Shown here: positions 1 to 6,730 of the stretch, piece by piece
Layout of the letters: every line of letters starts with the position of its first letter
Numbering within the stretch: the stretch's first letter is position 1
Origin: JAWXVD01 sp044425705
Lineage (GTDB): Bacteria > Bacillota > Clostridia > Lachnospirales > Lachnospiraceae
Direction of reading: 5' to 3'
Assembly (NCBI GenBank): GCA_044425705.1
Contig: JAWXVD010000072.1
Coordinates: 1-17,243 of the forward strand
DNA length: 17,243 bases
Made by a program: the position numbers and the translations under genes
The notes under the pieces: model-generated
Seen by the model: only the letters and a program-made list of their open reading frames with translations
Databases searched by the model: none
Told to the model about the DNA's origin: nothing

Positions 1-1
1 T

Positions 2-382
2 ATATTTGCCATATTATCAGCAATGTCTATTGGTGTTGAGTCAGAGCTGTTTTATATCATGGAATTTTATTCTGTAATTTCCTATGTATTAGCCAGTGTA
101 TTTTTTGCCATTGCTGTATTAATTTCTAGTAGTGTTTCAAAAATTGAGCAATCCGCTATGTTCTCCAATATGGCATTTTTTGTGGCATTTGGAATGGCTG
201 TTGTATATGATTGTGTAGAAAATACGAAATGGATACAACCATTTTCACCACTTCGATATTTTACCTATGAAGATGTGCTGCAGCAAGAGTGGAATGGTTG
301 GTATTTGATGATCTGCTTAATGGTGATTATTATATCATTAGTGGTAGGATATAACATGTTTCAGAGGAAAGATATGAAGTAG
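2..382 (+). CDS. ABC-2 type transporter permease, C-terminal part (5' end outside window)
   Basis: The reading frame is open to the left edge, so only the last ~127 residues are present. The sequence is strongly hydrophobic, with about three membrane segments: residues ~14-40 and ~55-70, and a last one just before the C-terminus. It ends in a short charged tail (FQRKDMK). The stretch FSPLRYFTYEDVL before the last helix is typical of ABC-2 permeases, where a periplasmic/extracellular loop reading SPxxYF precedes the terminal helix and a basic cytoplasmic tail. Such proteins form the membrane half of an ATP-driven exporter; the ATPase would be expected upstream, outside the window. Substrate cannot be told. 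An internal ATG at 23 is probably not the true start, because the frame continues in hydrophobic residues upstream of it. Confidence 0.75.
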   Translation: MFAILSAMSIGVESELFYIMEFYSVISYVLASVFFAIAVLISSSVSKIEQSAMFSNMAFFVAFGMAVVYDCVENTKWIQPFSPLRYFTYEDVLQQEWNGWYLMICLMVIIISLVVGYNMFQRKDMK

Positions 383-430
383 AAGTTATCATTTGTAGGA
401 AGTGAAAAAATATTAAGGGGTCATATCTGA

Positions 431-1294
431 TTGGTTTCAGAAGAAGGTTCAGATAGTAATACAATTATACATCAAGTGTTAACACGAAAAAGTGTTTTCT
501 TAAGAACTGCTGTTGGAATGAGTGGACAAGCACAAAGTGTGGCGGCGAATATAGATACCATTTTTATCTGTATGTCTCTTAATAATAACTTTAATTTAAG
601 TCGATTAGAACGTTATTTAAGTGTGGCTTGGGATAGTGGTGCAACTCCTGTTATTCTACTTACAAAAGCGGATTTGTGTGATGACTTAGATAAAAAAGTC
701 TATGAAGCAGAGTGTGCATCTTCTTTTGCAGATGTGATAGCCCTCTCTATTTTTGATGAAAATCTAGATGAAAAATTTGTGAAATATTTAAAACTAGGAA
801 CTACATCAGCATTTATTGGTTCATCAGGTGTAGGAAAATCTACACTTATCAATCGAATTTTAGGAGAAGATATTTTGCCAATTGCCGATACTGGAAAATT
901 AGATAAAGGAAAACACACTACTACAGGCAGAGCAATGTTTATATCACCCTTTGGGGGAGTAGTCATTGATACACCTGGTATGAGAGAATTAGGGGTAGAA
1001 AGTGCAAATTTTACCAAAACATTTAATGAGATAGAAGAAATGATAAGTCAATGTAAGTTTCATGATTGTACGCATACAAATGAACCAGATTGTGCTATAC
1101 TTGCAGCTATTGCTAGTGGTCGATTAGATGAAAGACGTTTCGCTAATTATCAAAAGCTTAAGGTGGAAGCTAGATACGATGGGTTAAATGCAAAAGAAAT
1201 AGAAGTGAAAAAACTAGATCGTATGTTTAAAGAGGTAGGTGGCATGAAAAACATGCGAAAATTTGCTAAAGAACAGCGTAAACGAAAATCATAA
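431..1294 (+). CDS. rsgA: RsgA-type circularly permuted GTPase, lacking the N-terminal OB-fold
   Basis: RsgA (YjeQ) is a GTPase that helps late maturation of the 30S ribosomal subunit. The 287-residue product carries the permuted motif order: G4 TKAD (78-81), then P-loop GSSGVGKST (130-138), a switch segment KGKHTTT (159-165) and G3 DTPG (180-183). The C-terminal zinc site follows (Cys208, Cys213, His215, Cys221). Full-length family members are usually about 290-350 residues and begin with an OB-fold that binds the 30S subunit. Here the protein begins at the very end of that fold (GSDSNTIIHQVLTRKS). The start is TTG at 431 with AAGGGG (415-420) upstream; an in-frame stop lies at 428-430. The codons just before the start, read one frame over, give DW, as in the family's GDWV motif, suggesting a frameshifted remnant. 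It could be a translated GTPase-only protein or a 5'-truncated pseudogene; a full-length paralogue elsewhere is likely. Confidence 0.8.
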   Translation: MVSEEGSDSNTIIHQVLTRKSVFLRTAVGMSGQAQSVAANIDTIFICMSLNNNFNLSRLERYLSVAWDSGATPVILLTKADLCDDLDKKVYEAECASSFADVIALSIFDENLDEKFVKYLKLGTTSAFIGSSGVGKSTLINRILGEDILPIADTGKLDKGKHTTTGRAMFISPFGGVVIDTPGMRELGVESANFTKTFNEIEEMISQCKFHDCTHTNEPDCAILAAIASGRLDERRFANYQKLKVEARYDGLNAKEIEVKKLDRMFKEVGGMKNMRKFAKEQRKRKS

Positions 1295-1317
1295 TCGAGA
1301 GAAGGGAGGGATTTTTT

Positions 1318-2094
1318 ATGACAATACTTTATTTTACAGCAACAGGAAACAGTTTGTATGTTGCAAAGTCGCTTGGAACAAAGCTTTGTTCTATACCGCA
1401 AATGATAAAAAATGATAATTATGAATTTACGGATGATAAAATTGGAATTATTTTTCCGCTATACGAATGGTCGGTAAATTCTTTTGTAGCGAATTTTTTG
1501 AAAAAAGCTAAGTTTGAAACTAAATATTTATTTGCGATTGCTACTTATGGGATATTTGCAGGTGGGGTAGCTTCACATTTAATTGATATTTCTAAAGAAT
1601 CAGGATATACATTTTCATATATTAATAAAATAAAAATGGTAGATAATTATTTGCCAGGGTTTCGTATGAAAACACAAATTAAAAATGAACCGAAAAAGCA
1701 TATTGAAGAACAAATAGAAAAGGTGAAAATGGATATTGAAAGTTCTAGAGCTTTCATTGTAGATGAGTCTGCATTGAGAAAAAAAGCTACAAAATATATG
1801 GTCAAGCGTGCAGAGAAATCAAAAAAAGATAATAAAAAAGTTGGTATAGCACGAAATATTATTGTGGAGGATAGCTGTACACAGTGTGGAATTTGTGTTA
1901 ATGTTTGCCCCGTAAATAATATAAAGGTAGATGGTGAAAATGGAAAAATTTTATTACAAAATAAATGTTTTAGTTGTTTTTCATGTATCCAAAACTGTCC
2001 TCAAAATGCAATTCATATAAAAAACCAGCGTGATAGAAGTAGATTTAGGAATAAAAATGTCTCTTTAAAAGAAATCATACAGTCAAATAAATAA
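1318..2094 (+). CDS. EFR1 family ferredoxin-like protein (flavodoxin-like N-terminus plus two 4Fe-4S clusters)
   Basis: The 258-residue product begins MTILYFTATGNSLYVAK, a flavodoxin-type phosphate-binding loop (TATGNS, residues 7-12). It ends with two bacterial ferredoxin motifs of the form CxxCxxCxxxCP: Cys187, 190, 193, 197 and Cys217, 220, 223, 227. This architecture and length match the EFR1 family common in anaerobic Firmicutes. It is expected to be a soluble cytoplasmic electron carrier using FMN and two [4Fe-4S] clusters; the redox partner is not known. Start choice is firm: a strong Shine-Dalgarno sequence (AGGGAGG near 1303-1309) sits 8 bases before the ATG. The gap to the upstream GTPase gene is 23 bp, so they may be co-transcribed. 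The middle (residues 120-180) is lysine-rich and predicted helical. Confidence 0.88.
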   Translation: MTILYFTATGNSLYVAKSLGTKLCSIPQMIKNDNYEFTDDKIGIIFPLYEWSVNSFVANFLKKAKFETKYLFAIATYGIFAGGVASHLIDISKESGYTFSYINKIKMVDNYLPGFRMKTQIKNEPKKHIEEQIEKVKMDIESSRAFIVDESALRKKATKYMVKRAEKSKKDNKKVGIARNIIVEDSCTQCGICVNVCPVNNIKVDGENGKILLQNKCFSCFSCIQNCPQNAIHIKNQRDRSRFRNKNVSLKEIIQSNK

Positions 2095-2192
2095 AAAGTG
2101 ACTACTATAATACGAAAAAAGATCATAAGTTGCTAGATTTTGGTGAATTGAAGGATATTAATGTAGATGATAGGAAGGAAAACTATGTTTAG
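2091..2192 (+). pseudogene. Orphan C-terminal peptide remnant upstream of the PNPOx-fold gene
   Basis: Between the EFR1 gene and the next gene there is a 34-codon open stretch (2091-2192, frame 3) reading like a natural acidic/basic C-terminus: ...KDHKLLDFGELKDINV then DDRKENYV and a stop. It has no ATG and begins just after an in-frame stop at 2088-2090. It overlaps the first codons of the following gene. I read it as the possible tail of a gene whose body was deleted, but could not assign a family. It may also be chance coding-like sequence. Confidence 0.3.
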
Positions 2193-2658
2193 AGAAATAC
2201 GAAGACTTAATAAACAAATCATGAATCGAGAAGAAGTGATTCAGATGCTAGAAACAGCTACAAATGGGGTACTTGCAGTTGCAGGTGATGATGAATACCC
2301 CTATGCTGTGCCGCTGAGCTTTGCATACGCAGATGGAAAAATTTATTTTCACAGCACAACGGCAACGAGTCATAAAATGGATGCTATTAAGAAAAATCCT
2401 AAGGTATCTTTTTGTGTGGTAACACAAGATCATATCATTCCAGATGATTTTAATACATTGTACAAAAGTGCGATCGCCTTCGGTATTGCTAGAGTTCTAA
2501 CAGATGAGCAAGAAATCATGAAGGGTATTCTGGCCATAACAAGGAAGTATTCTGGCGAGTATATTGAAAAAGGTAAGGAACATATAGAGAAATATCGTGG
2601 AAAATTTTGCGTAGTAGAAATTGAAATTGAGCACCTTACAGGAAAGTTGGGTGTTTAA
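2185..2658 (+). CDS. Pyridoxamine 5'-phosphate oxidase-fold (NimA-like) flavin-binding protein
   Basis: The 157-residue product has the split-barrel FMN-binding fold pattern: GVLAVAGDDEYPYAVPLSF (residues 28-46), then GKIYFHSTTATSHKMDAIK and KVSFCVV. These are hallmarks of the NimA/PNPOx-like group in clostridia. Members bind FMN or a related cofactor as dimers. Some reduce nitroimidazoles, but most are of unknown substrate, so the specific reaction is not assigned. The start chosen is ATG 2185, preceded by AGGAAGGA (2172-2179), and gives the usual MFREIRR beginning. An ATG at 2167 in the same frame would add six residues but would swallow this ribosome binding site. The gene ends by overlapping four bases with the convergent minus-strand gene. 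Its place after the EFR1 protein may reflect a shared redox role; that is inference. Confidence 0.85.
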   Translation: MFREIRRLNKQIMNREEVIQMLETATNGVLAVAGDDEYPYAVPLSFAYADGKIYFHSTTATSHKMDAIKKNPKVSFCVVTQDHIIPDDFNTLYKSAIAFGIARVLTDEQEIMKGILAITRKYSGEYIEKGKEHIEKYRGKFCVVEIEIEHLTGKLGV

Positions 2659-3686
2659 TTAATCATACTGTAATAAGGGTGTGGCACATTGCCAACCCAA
2701 CCAACTTGTCCATCTGCATAGATGGTATTGCCATCCACAACCAATTCACACCATTGATGGGCCCATTGATTTTCATTGATATGGGTCCATGAATATCCTA
2801 AACATTCTAAAACCATTCCTAATGCCCGTGTGGTTCCTGCACAAGATGATTCTCCCACTACGAAAACACCATAAGCAGTATTGTAGTATTGACCACTTTC
2901 TTTATGTGTTCCACTTTTATAATAAGCGGATACCATTTGTGCAGCATTTTTGATAGTTTGCAATTCGCTATCAGCTTTAGCAGCTGTTGCAATTTGACTA
3001 GCTATAGAACGTGCAATTGCATCAGTATCAAGCTTTAATTCCTGTGTTTCAACATAGCCACAAATACTACACGTATGTTGTTGGGAACCGTTTTGTTGAG
3101 CAGTTGCTTCGGCTGTGACAATCCAGTCTCCATAAGTATGACCCAAAGCAGGGATGATATCTTCTTGATAAGAATCACCGCAAACAGAACAAGTATAGGT
3201 AGTACCACCTTCAGTGGTACAAGTAGCTTCTACAATTGTTGATTCATATGTATGATCTAAGGCAGGCGTATTTTCTTCATAAGAATCACCACAAACAGAA
3301 CAAGTATAGGTGGTGATTCCTTCAGAAGTACAAGTAGGTTCTACAATCATTGATTCATAAGAATGCCCAAGAGCAGTCATATTTTCTTCATAAGAGTCAC
3401 TGCAAACAGAACAAGTATAGATAGTACTACCTTCAGTAGTGCAAGTAGGTTCCAGGGTTATTGTATCATAAGTATGACCTAAGGCAGGTATGATTTCTGT
3501 ATACTGATCACCGAAAAAGCAAGCATATGTAACGCTACCATCTGAAATACAGGTAGCATCTGATTGAGCAACACTTTTATAAATATATTGATGTGTTTGG
3601 CTGCAATAGATACAAAATATAAGAAAGAAAATACCGATAAGAGAAATGGAGCCAATGAGTAGTTTTATTGTTTTTTTAGAAGCCAT
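2655..3686 (-). CDS. Membrane-anchored transglutaminase-like protein with Cys-rich tandem repeats
   Basis: The 343-residue product starts with a basic end and one hydrophobic segment (residues ~7-27), a signal anchor or uncleaved signal. Then come about four repeats of ~37 residues (44-193) of the form TCTxEGxTTYTCSVCGDSYEE...ALGHTYES. A C-terminal domain resembles the transglutaminase-like core: Cys282 in SSCAGTTRAL, His310 in WAHQWCEL, Asp325 in YADGQ, in the order Cys-His-Asp. Such domains are cysteine peptidases or transamidases acting at the cell surface. The repeats probably serve as a wall or matrix spacer, and their paired cysteines could form disulfides or bind metal. The start is ATG at 3686, with AAAGGTGA just upstream; an earlier ATG at 3719 would place charged residues before the anchor and has no such site. 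A good promoter lies upstream (3720-3749). It converges on the PNPOx-fold gene. True substrate is unknown. Confidence 0.72.
   Translation of the reverse strand: MASKKTIKLLIGSISLIGIFFLIFCIYCSQTHQYIYKSVAQSDATCISDGSVTYACFFGDQYTEIIPALGHTYDTITLEPTCTTEGSTIYTCSVCSDSYEENMTALGHSYESMIVEPTCTSEGITTYTCSVCGDSYEENTPALDHTYESTIVEATCTTEGGTTYTCSVCGDSYQEDIIPALGHTYGDWIVTAEATAQQNGSQQHTCSICGYVETQELKLDTDAIARSIASQIATAAKADSELQTIKNAAQMVSAYYKSGTHKESGQYYNTAYGVFVVGESSCAGTTRALGMVLECLGYSWTHINENQWAHQWCELVVDGNTIYADGQVGWVGNVPHPYYSMIN
3108..3557 (-). repeat. Tandem ~111-bp coding repeats (four units)
   Basis: Four in-frame units within the transglutaminase-like gene: 3557-3450 (36 codons, divergent), 3449-3339 (37), 3338-3228 (37) and 3227-3108 (~40). 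The two central units differ at a few residues only. The first unit lacks the second cysteine pair partner (YACFFGD instead of YTCSVCGD). A partial unit after the fourth loses the first cysteine (EATAQQNG then HTCSICGY). This is a protein-level repeat, not a CRISPR or DNA satellite. Confidence 0.85.
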
Positions 3687-4076
3687 AGTAGTCACCTTTC
3701 TTTTGTTTAAAATAATCAAAGTATAAAATCAGGATATAATAGTTGTCTATATTTCGCAGAAAATCTATAATATCTTAACAATATCACTATGTGGAAACTG
3801 CGTCAAGTTATGTATGCTAATTGGCTCTTGTAATCGTTCAATTCCTAACTCACGTAGTGAGTTAGATTAAATCAGAGCAGTGATTTGTGTGAGTGTGAAT
3901 TCTAACTTTCTATTCACTGGTAGTAAAAAATAATGAAAACTTTACTATTATAGAGTTATTATGATAGAATAATTTTATTGACGAGAAGTGAAAAAATGAC
4001 AATTTGTTTTTGTGAACACAAGTTGATAGATGAAGAGGAAGTAGTAATTAGTAAAATAAAAGGAGAGTGACGGTAT
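3687..4076. other. Divergent intergenic region with two small hairpins
   Basis: This stretch of 390 bp separates the minus-strand transglutaminase-like gene from the DUF3592-like gene. It contains the minus-strand promoter described separately and a perfect 9-bp hairpin, CTAACTCAC-gta-GTGAGTTAG (3845-3865). A second perfect 6-bp hairpin, AAATCA/TGATTT (3869-3886), follows. A weak plus-strand promoter candidate is TTTACT (3941-3946), 18 bases, TAGAAT (3965-3970). Neither hairpin is followed by a T-run, so they are not convincing terminators; they could be operators or a small dispersed repeat. A 24-codon ORF at 3996-4070 is not supported. Confidence 0.4.
3720..3749 (-). promoter_or_regulatory. 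SigA-type promoter for the transglutaminase-like gene
   Basis: On the minus strand, TAGACA (3749-3744) and TATACT (3725-3720) are separated by 18 bases. The expected start of transcription is near 3713, giving a leader of about 27 nt before the ATG at 3686. Confidence 0.55.
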
Positions 4077-4463
4077 ATGAGTGAACTTATCATAATTTTA
4101 TCGATTTTTGCAGTTATAATTACAGTGCCAACTGCGATTGTTTTCAGTATCTTAAGTTGTAATAAGGCACGTAAGAAAAAGTGCACGGTAGAAGTTAAGG
4201 GAACAATTGTTAAATACAGGCATCATGATGGTAATTCCCATATCACAGTAGCCTATAATTTGGATGGTGTCACCTATAAGAGAACGGAGCAAATACGACG
4301 TATAAAAACTAAGACATATAAAATAGGTGCTATTCCGATAGGCGGATCCTATGAGTCTTCCCTTCGTGGTAAAAATATAGGAGATGATATTGTTATTTTA
4401 TATAATCCAAAGAAGCCAAAGAGTAGTTGTATTAGAGATAATATAGGAACTATAGTTTCTTGA
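4077..4463 (+). CDS. DUF3592-like small membrane protein
   Basis: The 128-residue product has one N-terminal membrane helix (residues ~3-27), a short basic stretch (NKARKKK) placing the remainder by the positive-inside rule near the membrane, and a beta-rich domain. The pattern VKGTIVKYRHHDG...ITVAYNLDGVTYKRT and the ending GDDIVILYNPKKPKSS match the general form of DUF3592 proteins. In these the sequence VGxxVxVxYNPxxP is conserved near the C-terminus. Function of the family is unknown. AAAGGAGAG (4059-4067) precedes the ATG with normal spacing. The domain assignment is by eye and would need a profile search. Confidence 0.65.
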   Translation: MSELIIILSIFAVIITVPTAIVFSILSCNKARKKKCTVEVKGTIVKYRHHDGNSHITVAYNLDGVTYKRTEQIRRIKTKTYKIGAIPIGGSYESSLRGKNIGDDIVILYNPKKPKSSCIRDNIGTIVS

Positions 4464-4524
4464 AATTGCTATGGTCATAAGTTGTTTCAAATTTGCTGGA
4501 TTTTGTGAAAGGAAAAGAAATTAG

Positions 4525-4761
4525 ATGAAAAAACGTTGGAAAATAGGAATTATTGTCCTGACAGCAGTGTTGGTATCCTTCTTAGCATCATTTGTGGGGC
4601 TTTGCATCTATGCTTCAGATTATCGGACTTTAGAAGATGGATATGAGTACATATTTGAAGAAGATACAGTCCATACCATGGATGGTATGATATATTTTGA
4701 AGCGGACAGTGATATAGGGCTTGTGTTTTATCCGGGTGGACGGGTGGAATTTATGGAATAA
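4525..4761 (+). pseudogene. N-terminal fragment of an alpha/beta hydrolase-like membrane protein
   Basis: This 78-codon frame encodes a basic start, one membrane helix (residues ~7-30) and a short acidic segment ending DIGLVFYPGGRVEFME then stop. The combination of anchor, YASDYR segment and FYPGGRVE is what I know as the beginning of a group of clostridial alpha/beta hydrolases of about 240-300 residues. In those the first strand (xxLIFYPGxKVE) continues with the hydrolase core. Here everything after that strand is missing, including the nucleophile serine, and the lepA promoter begins 14 bp later. A ribosome binding site (GAAAGGAAAAG) precedes the ATG, so a short peptide may still be made. 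Read as a truncated remnant; it could alternatively be a genuine small membrane protein. Confidence 0.5.
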
Positions 4762-4775
4762 AAAAGTGAAAATAA

Positions 4776-4804
4776 TTGACCATAGAATCTACCTCTGTTA
4801 TACT
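4776..4804 (+). promoter_or_regulatory. SigA-type promoter for lepA-hemW
   Basis: TTGACC (4776-4781) and TATACT (4799-4804) are separated by exactly 17 bases, close to the vegetative consensus. Transcription would begin near 4811, giving a leader of about 105 nt. The leader has only a small hairpin (TAGGT/ACCTA around 4820-4835). Confidence 0.75.
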
Positions 4805-4915
4805 GAATCATACATCAGTAGGTGAAGAAACCTAAGGAAATTAGAAAAATATGTATAGTTAGAATCTTTAGAATAAGAGATTTTAAGAATGCATAAATAA
4901 AGAATAGAGGAAAGT

Positions 4916-6730
4916 ATGTCACAAATGGATCAAAGTAAAATTAGAAACTTCTGTATTGTAGCCCATATTGATCATGGAAAATCTACATTAGCAGATAGAA
5001 TTATAGAAAAGACAGGTTTATTGACTAGCCGTGAAATGCAGTCGCAGGTTCTCGATAATATGGATTTAGAGAGAGAGCGTGGCATTACCATTAAGGCTCA
5101 GGCAGTAAGAACTGTTTATCAAGCACAAGATGGAGAAGAGTATATCTTCAATTTAATTGATACACCTGGTCATGTGGATTTTAATTATGAGGTAAGTCGT
5201 TCCTTGGCGGCTTGTGATGGTGCCATTTTAATTGTAGATGCAGCACAGGGGATTGAAGCCCAAACTTTGGCTAATGTGTATTTGGCATTAGATCATAACT
5301 TAGATGTATTCCCAGTAATTAATAAAATTGATTTACCAAGTGCAGAACCACAGCGTGTGATTGAAGAAATTGAAGATGTGATTGGGATCGTGGCAGAAGA
5401 TGCACCACTTGTTAGTGCAAAAAATGGCATCGGTATTGAAGAAGTGTTGGAGCAAATCGTGCATAAAATACCAGCTCCACAGGGTGATAGTAATGCGCCC
5501 TTACAAGCCTTAATTTTTGATTCTCTTTATGATTCTTATAAAGGTGTTATTATTTTCTGTAGAATTATGGAAGGTAAGGTAACAAAGGGAACGACCATTA
5601 AAATGATGGCAACAGGTGCCACTGCTGATGTGGTAGAGGTTGGTTATTTTGGTGCAGGTCAATTTATTCCAACAGAAGAGTTATCCGCAGGAATGGTAGG
5701 TTATATCACTGCTTCTATTAAGAATGTAAAAGATACTTCCGTAGGTGATACCGTAACAGATGCTAATAATCCTTGTAACGACCCATTGCCTGGTTATAAA
5801 AAAGTAAATCCTATGGTATATTGTGGATTATATCCTGCAGATGGCGCCAAATATCCAGATTTAAGAGATGCCTTAGAAAAATTACAATTAAATGATGCAT
5901 CCCTACAATATGAACCTGAAACATCTATTGCTTTGGGATTTGGATTCCGTTGTGGATTCCTTGGATTATTGCACTTAGAAATCATTCAAGAGCGATTAGA
6001 ACGAGAATATAATTTAGATCTTGTGACAACAGCACCTGGTGTTATTTATAAAGTACACAAGACAAATGGCGATATGATTGAATTAACCAATCCATCTAAT
6101 TTACCTGATCCATCAGAAATTGATTATATGGAAGAACCTATCGTTACAGCAGAAATTATGGTGACAACAGATTATATTGGTGCCATTATGGGACTTTGCC
6201 AAGAGAGGCGAGGTAGACATCTAGGCATGGAATATATGGAAGAGACCAGAGTATTGTTAAAATACGAATTGCCATTAAATGAAATTATTTATGATTTCTT
6301 TGATGCCCTAAAATCTCGCTCCAAAGGCTATGCTTCCTTCGATTATGAAATGAAGGGATATGAACAATCCACCCTTGTGAAACTTGATATTTTAATCAAT
6401 AAAGAAGAAGTGGATGCCCTATCCTTTATTGTACACAGCAGCAGTGCTTACGAACGTGGTAAGAAAATGTGTGAAAAATTAAAAGATGAAATTCCAAGAC
6501 ATCTATTTGAAGTTCCAATTCAAGCAGCAGTTGGTGGAAAAGTTATTGCCAGAGAAACGGTAAGAGCCATGAGAAAAGACGTATTGGCGAAATGTTACGG
6601 TGGTGATATTACCCGTAAGAAGAAATTATTAGAAAAACAAAAAGAAGGAAAGAAACGTATGCGACAAGTAGGAAATGTTGAAATTCCACAAAAAGCATTT
6701 ATGAGCGTTTTAAAACTAGATGAGAACTAA
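4916..6730 (+). CDS. lepA: Elongation factor 4 (LepA), ribosome-associated translational GTPase
   Basis: LepA/EF4 is a conserved GTPase that binds the ribosome and affects elongation and initiation under stress. The 604-residue product is full length. It shows all GTPase motifs: AHIDHGKST (16-24), the RGITIK switch (55-60), DTPGH (82-86) and NKID (136-139). The EF-G-like domains follow. The LepA-specific C-terminal part contains GKVIARETVRAMRKDV and the lysine-rich tail GDITRKKKLLEKQKEGKKRMR. ATG 4916 is preceded by AGAGGAAAG at good spacing. It lies behind a strong promoter and overlaps the next gene, hemW, by 11 bp if hemW starts at 6720. In many clostridia lepA follows gpr and spoIIP; here neither is adjacent. 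Confidence 0.97.
   Translation: MSQMDQSKIRNFCIVAHIDHGKSTLADRIIEKTGLLTSREMQSQVLDNMDLERERGITIKAQAVRTVYQAQDGEEYIFNLIDTPGHVDFNYEVSRSLAACDGAILIVDAAQGIEAQTLANVYLALDHNLDVFPVINKIDLPSAEPQRVIEEIEDVIGIVAEDAPLVSAKNGIGIEEVLEQIVHKIPAPQGDSNAPLQALIFDSLYDSYKGVIIFCRIMEGKVTKGTTIKMMATGATADVVEVGYFGAGQFIPTEELSAGMVGYITASIKNVKDTSVGDTVTDANNPCNDPLPGYKKVNPMVYCGLYPADGAKYPDLRDALEKLQLNDASLQYEPETSIALGFGFRCGFLGLLHLEIIQERLEREYNLDLVTTAPGVIYKVHKTNGDMIELTNPSNLPDPSEIDYMEEPIVTAEIMVTTDYIGAIMGLCQERRGRHLGMEYMEETRVLLKYELPLNEIIYDFFDALKSRSKGYASFDYEMKGYEQSTLVKLDILINKEEVDALSFIVHSSSAYERGKKMCEKLKDEIPRHLFEVPIQAAVGGKVIARETVRAMRKDVLAKCYGGDITRKKKLLEKQKEGKKRMRQVGNVEIPQKAFMSVLKLDEN

Noticed and set aside
3108..3557. Regular ~111-bp repeats that might suggest a CRISPR-like array
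   Set aside because: They are in-frame protein repeats with gradual divergence and no spacer/repeat alternation.
3996..4070. 24-codon ORF before the DUF3592-like gene
   Set aside because: Weak ribosome binding site, no recognisable family, and it overlaps the next gene's ribosome binding site; it could equally be chance.
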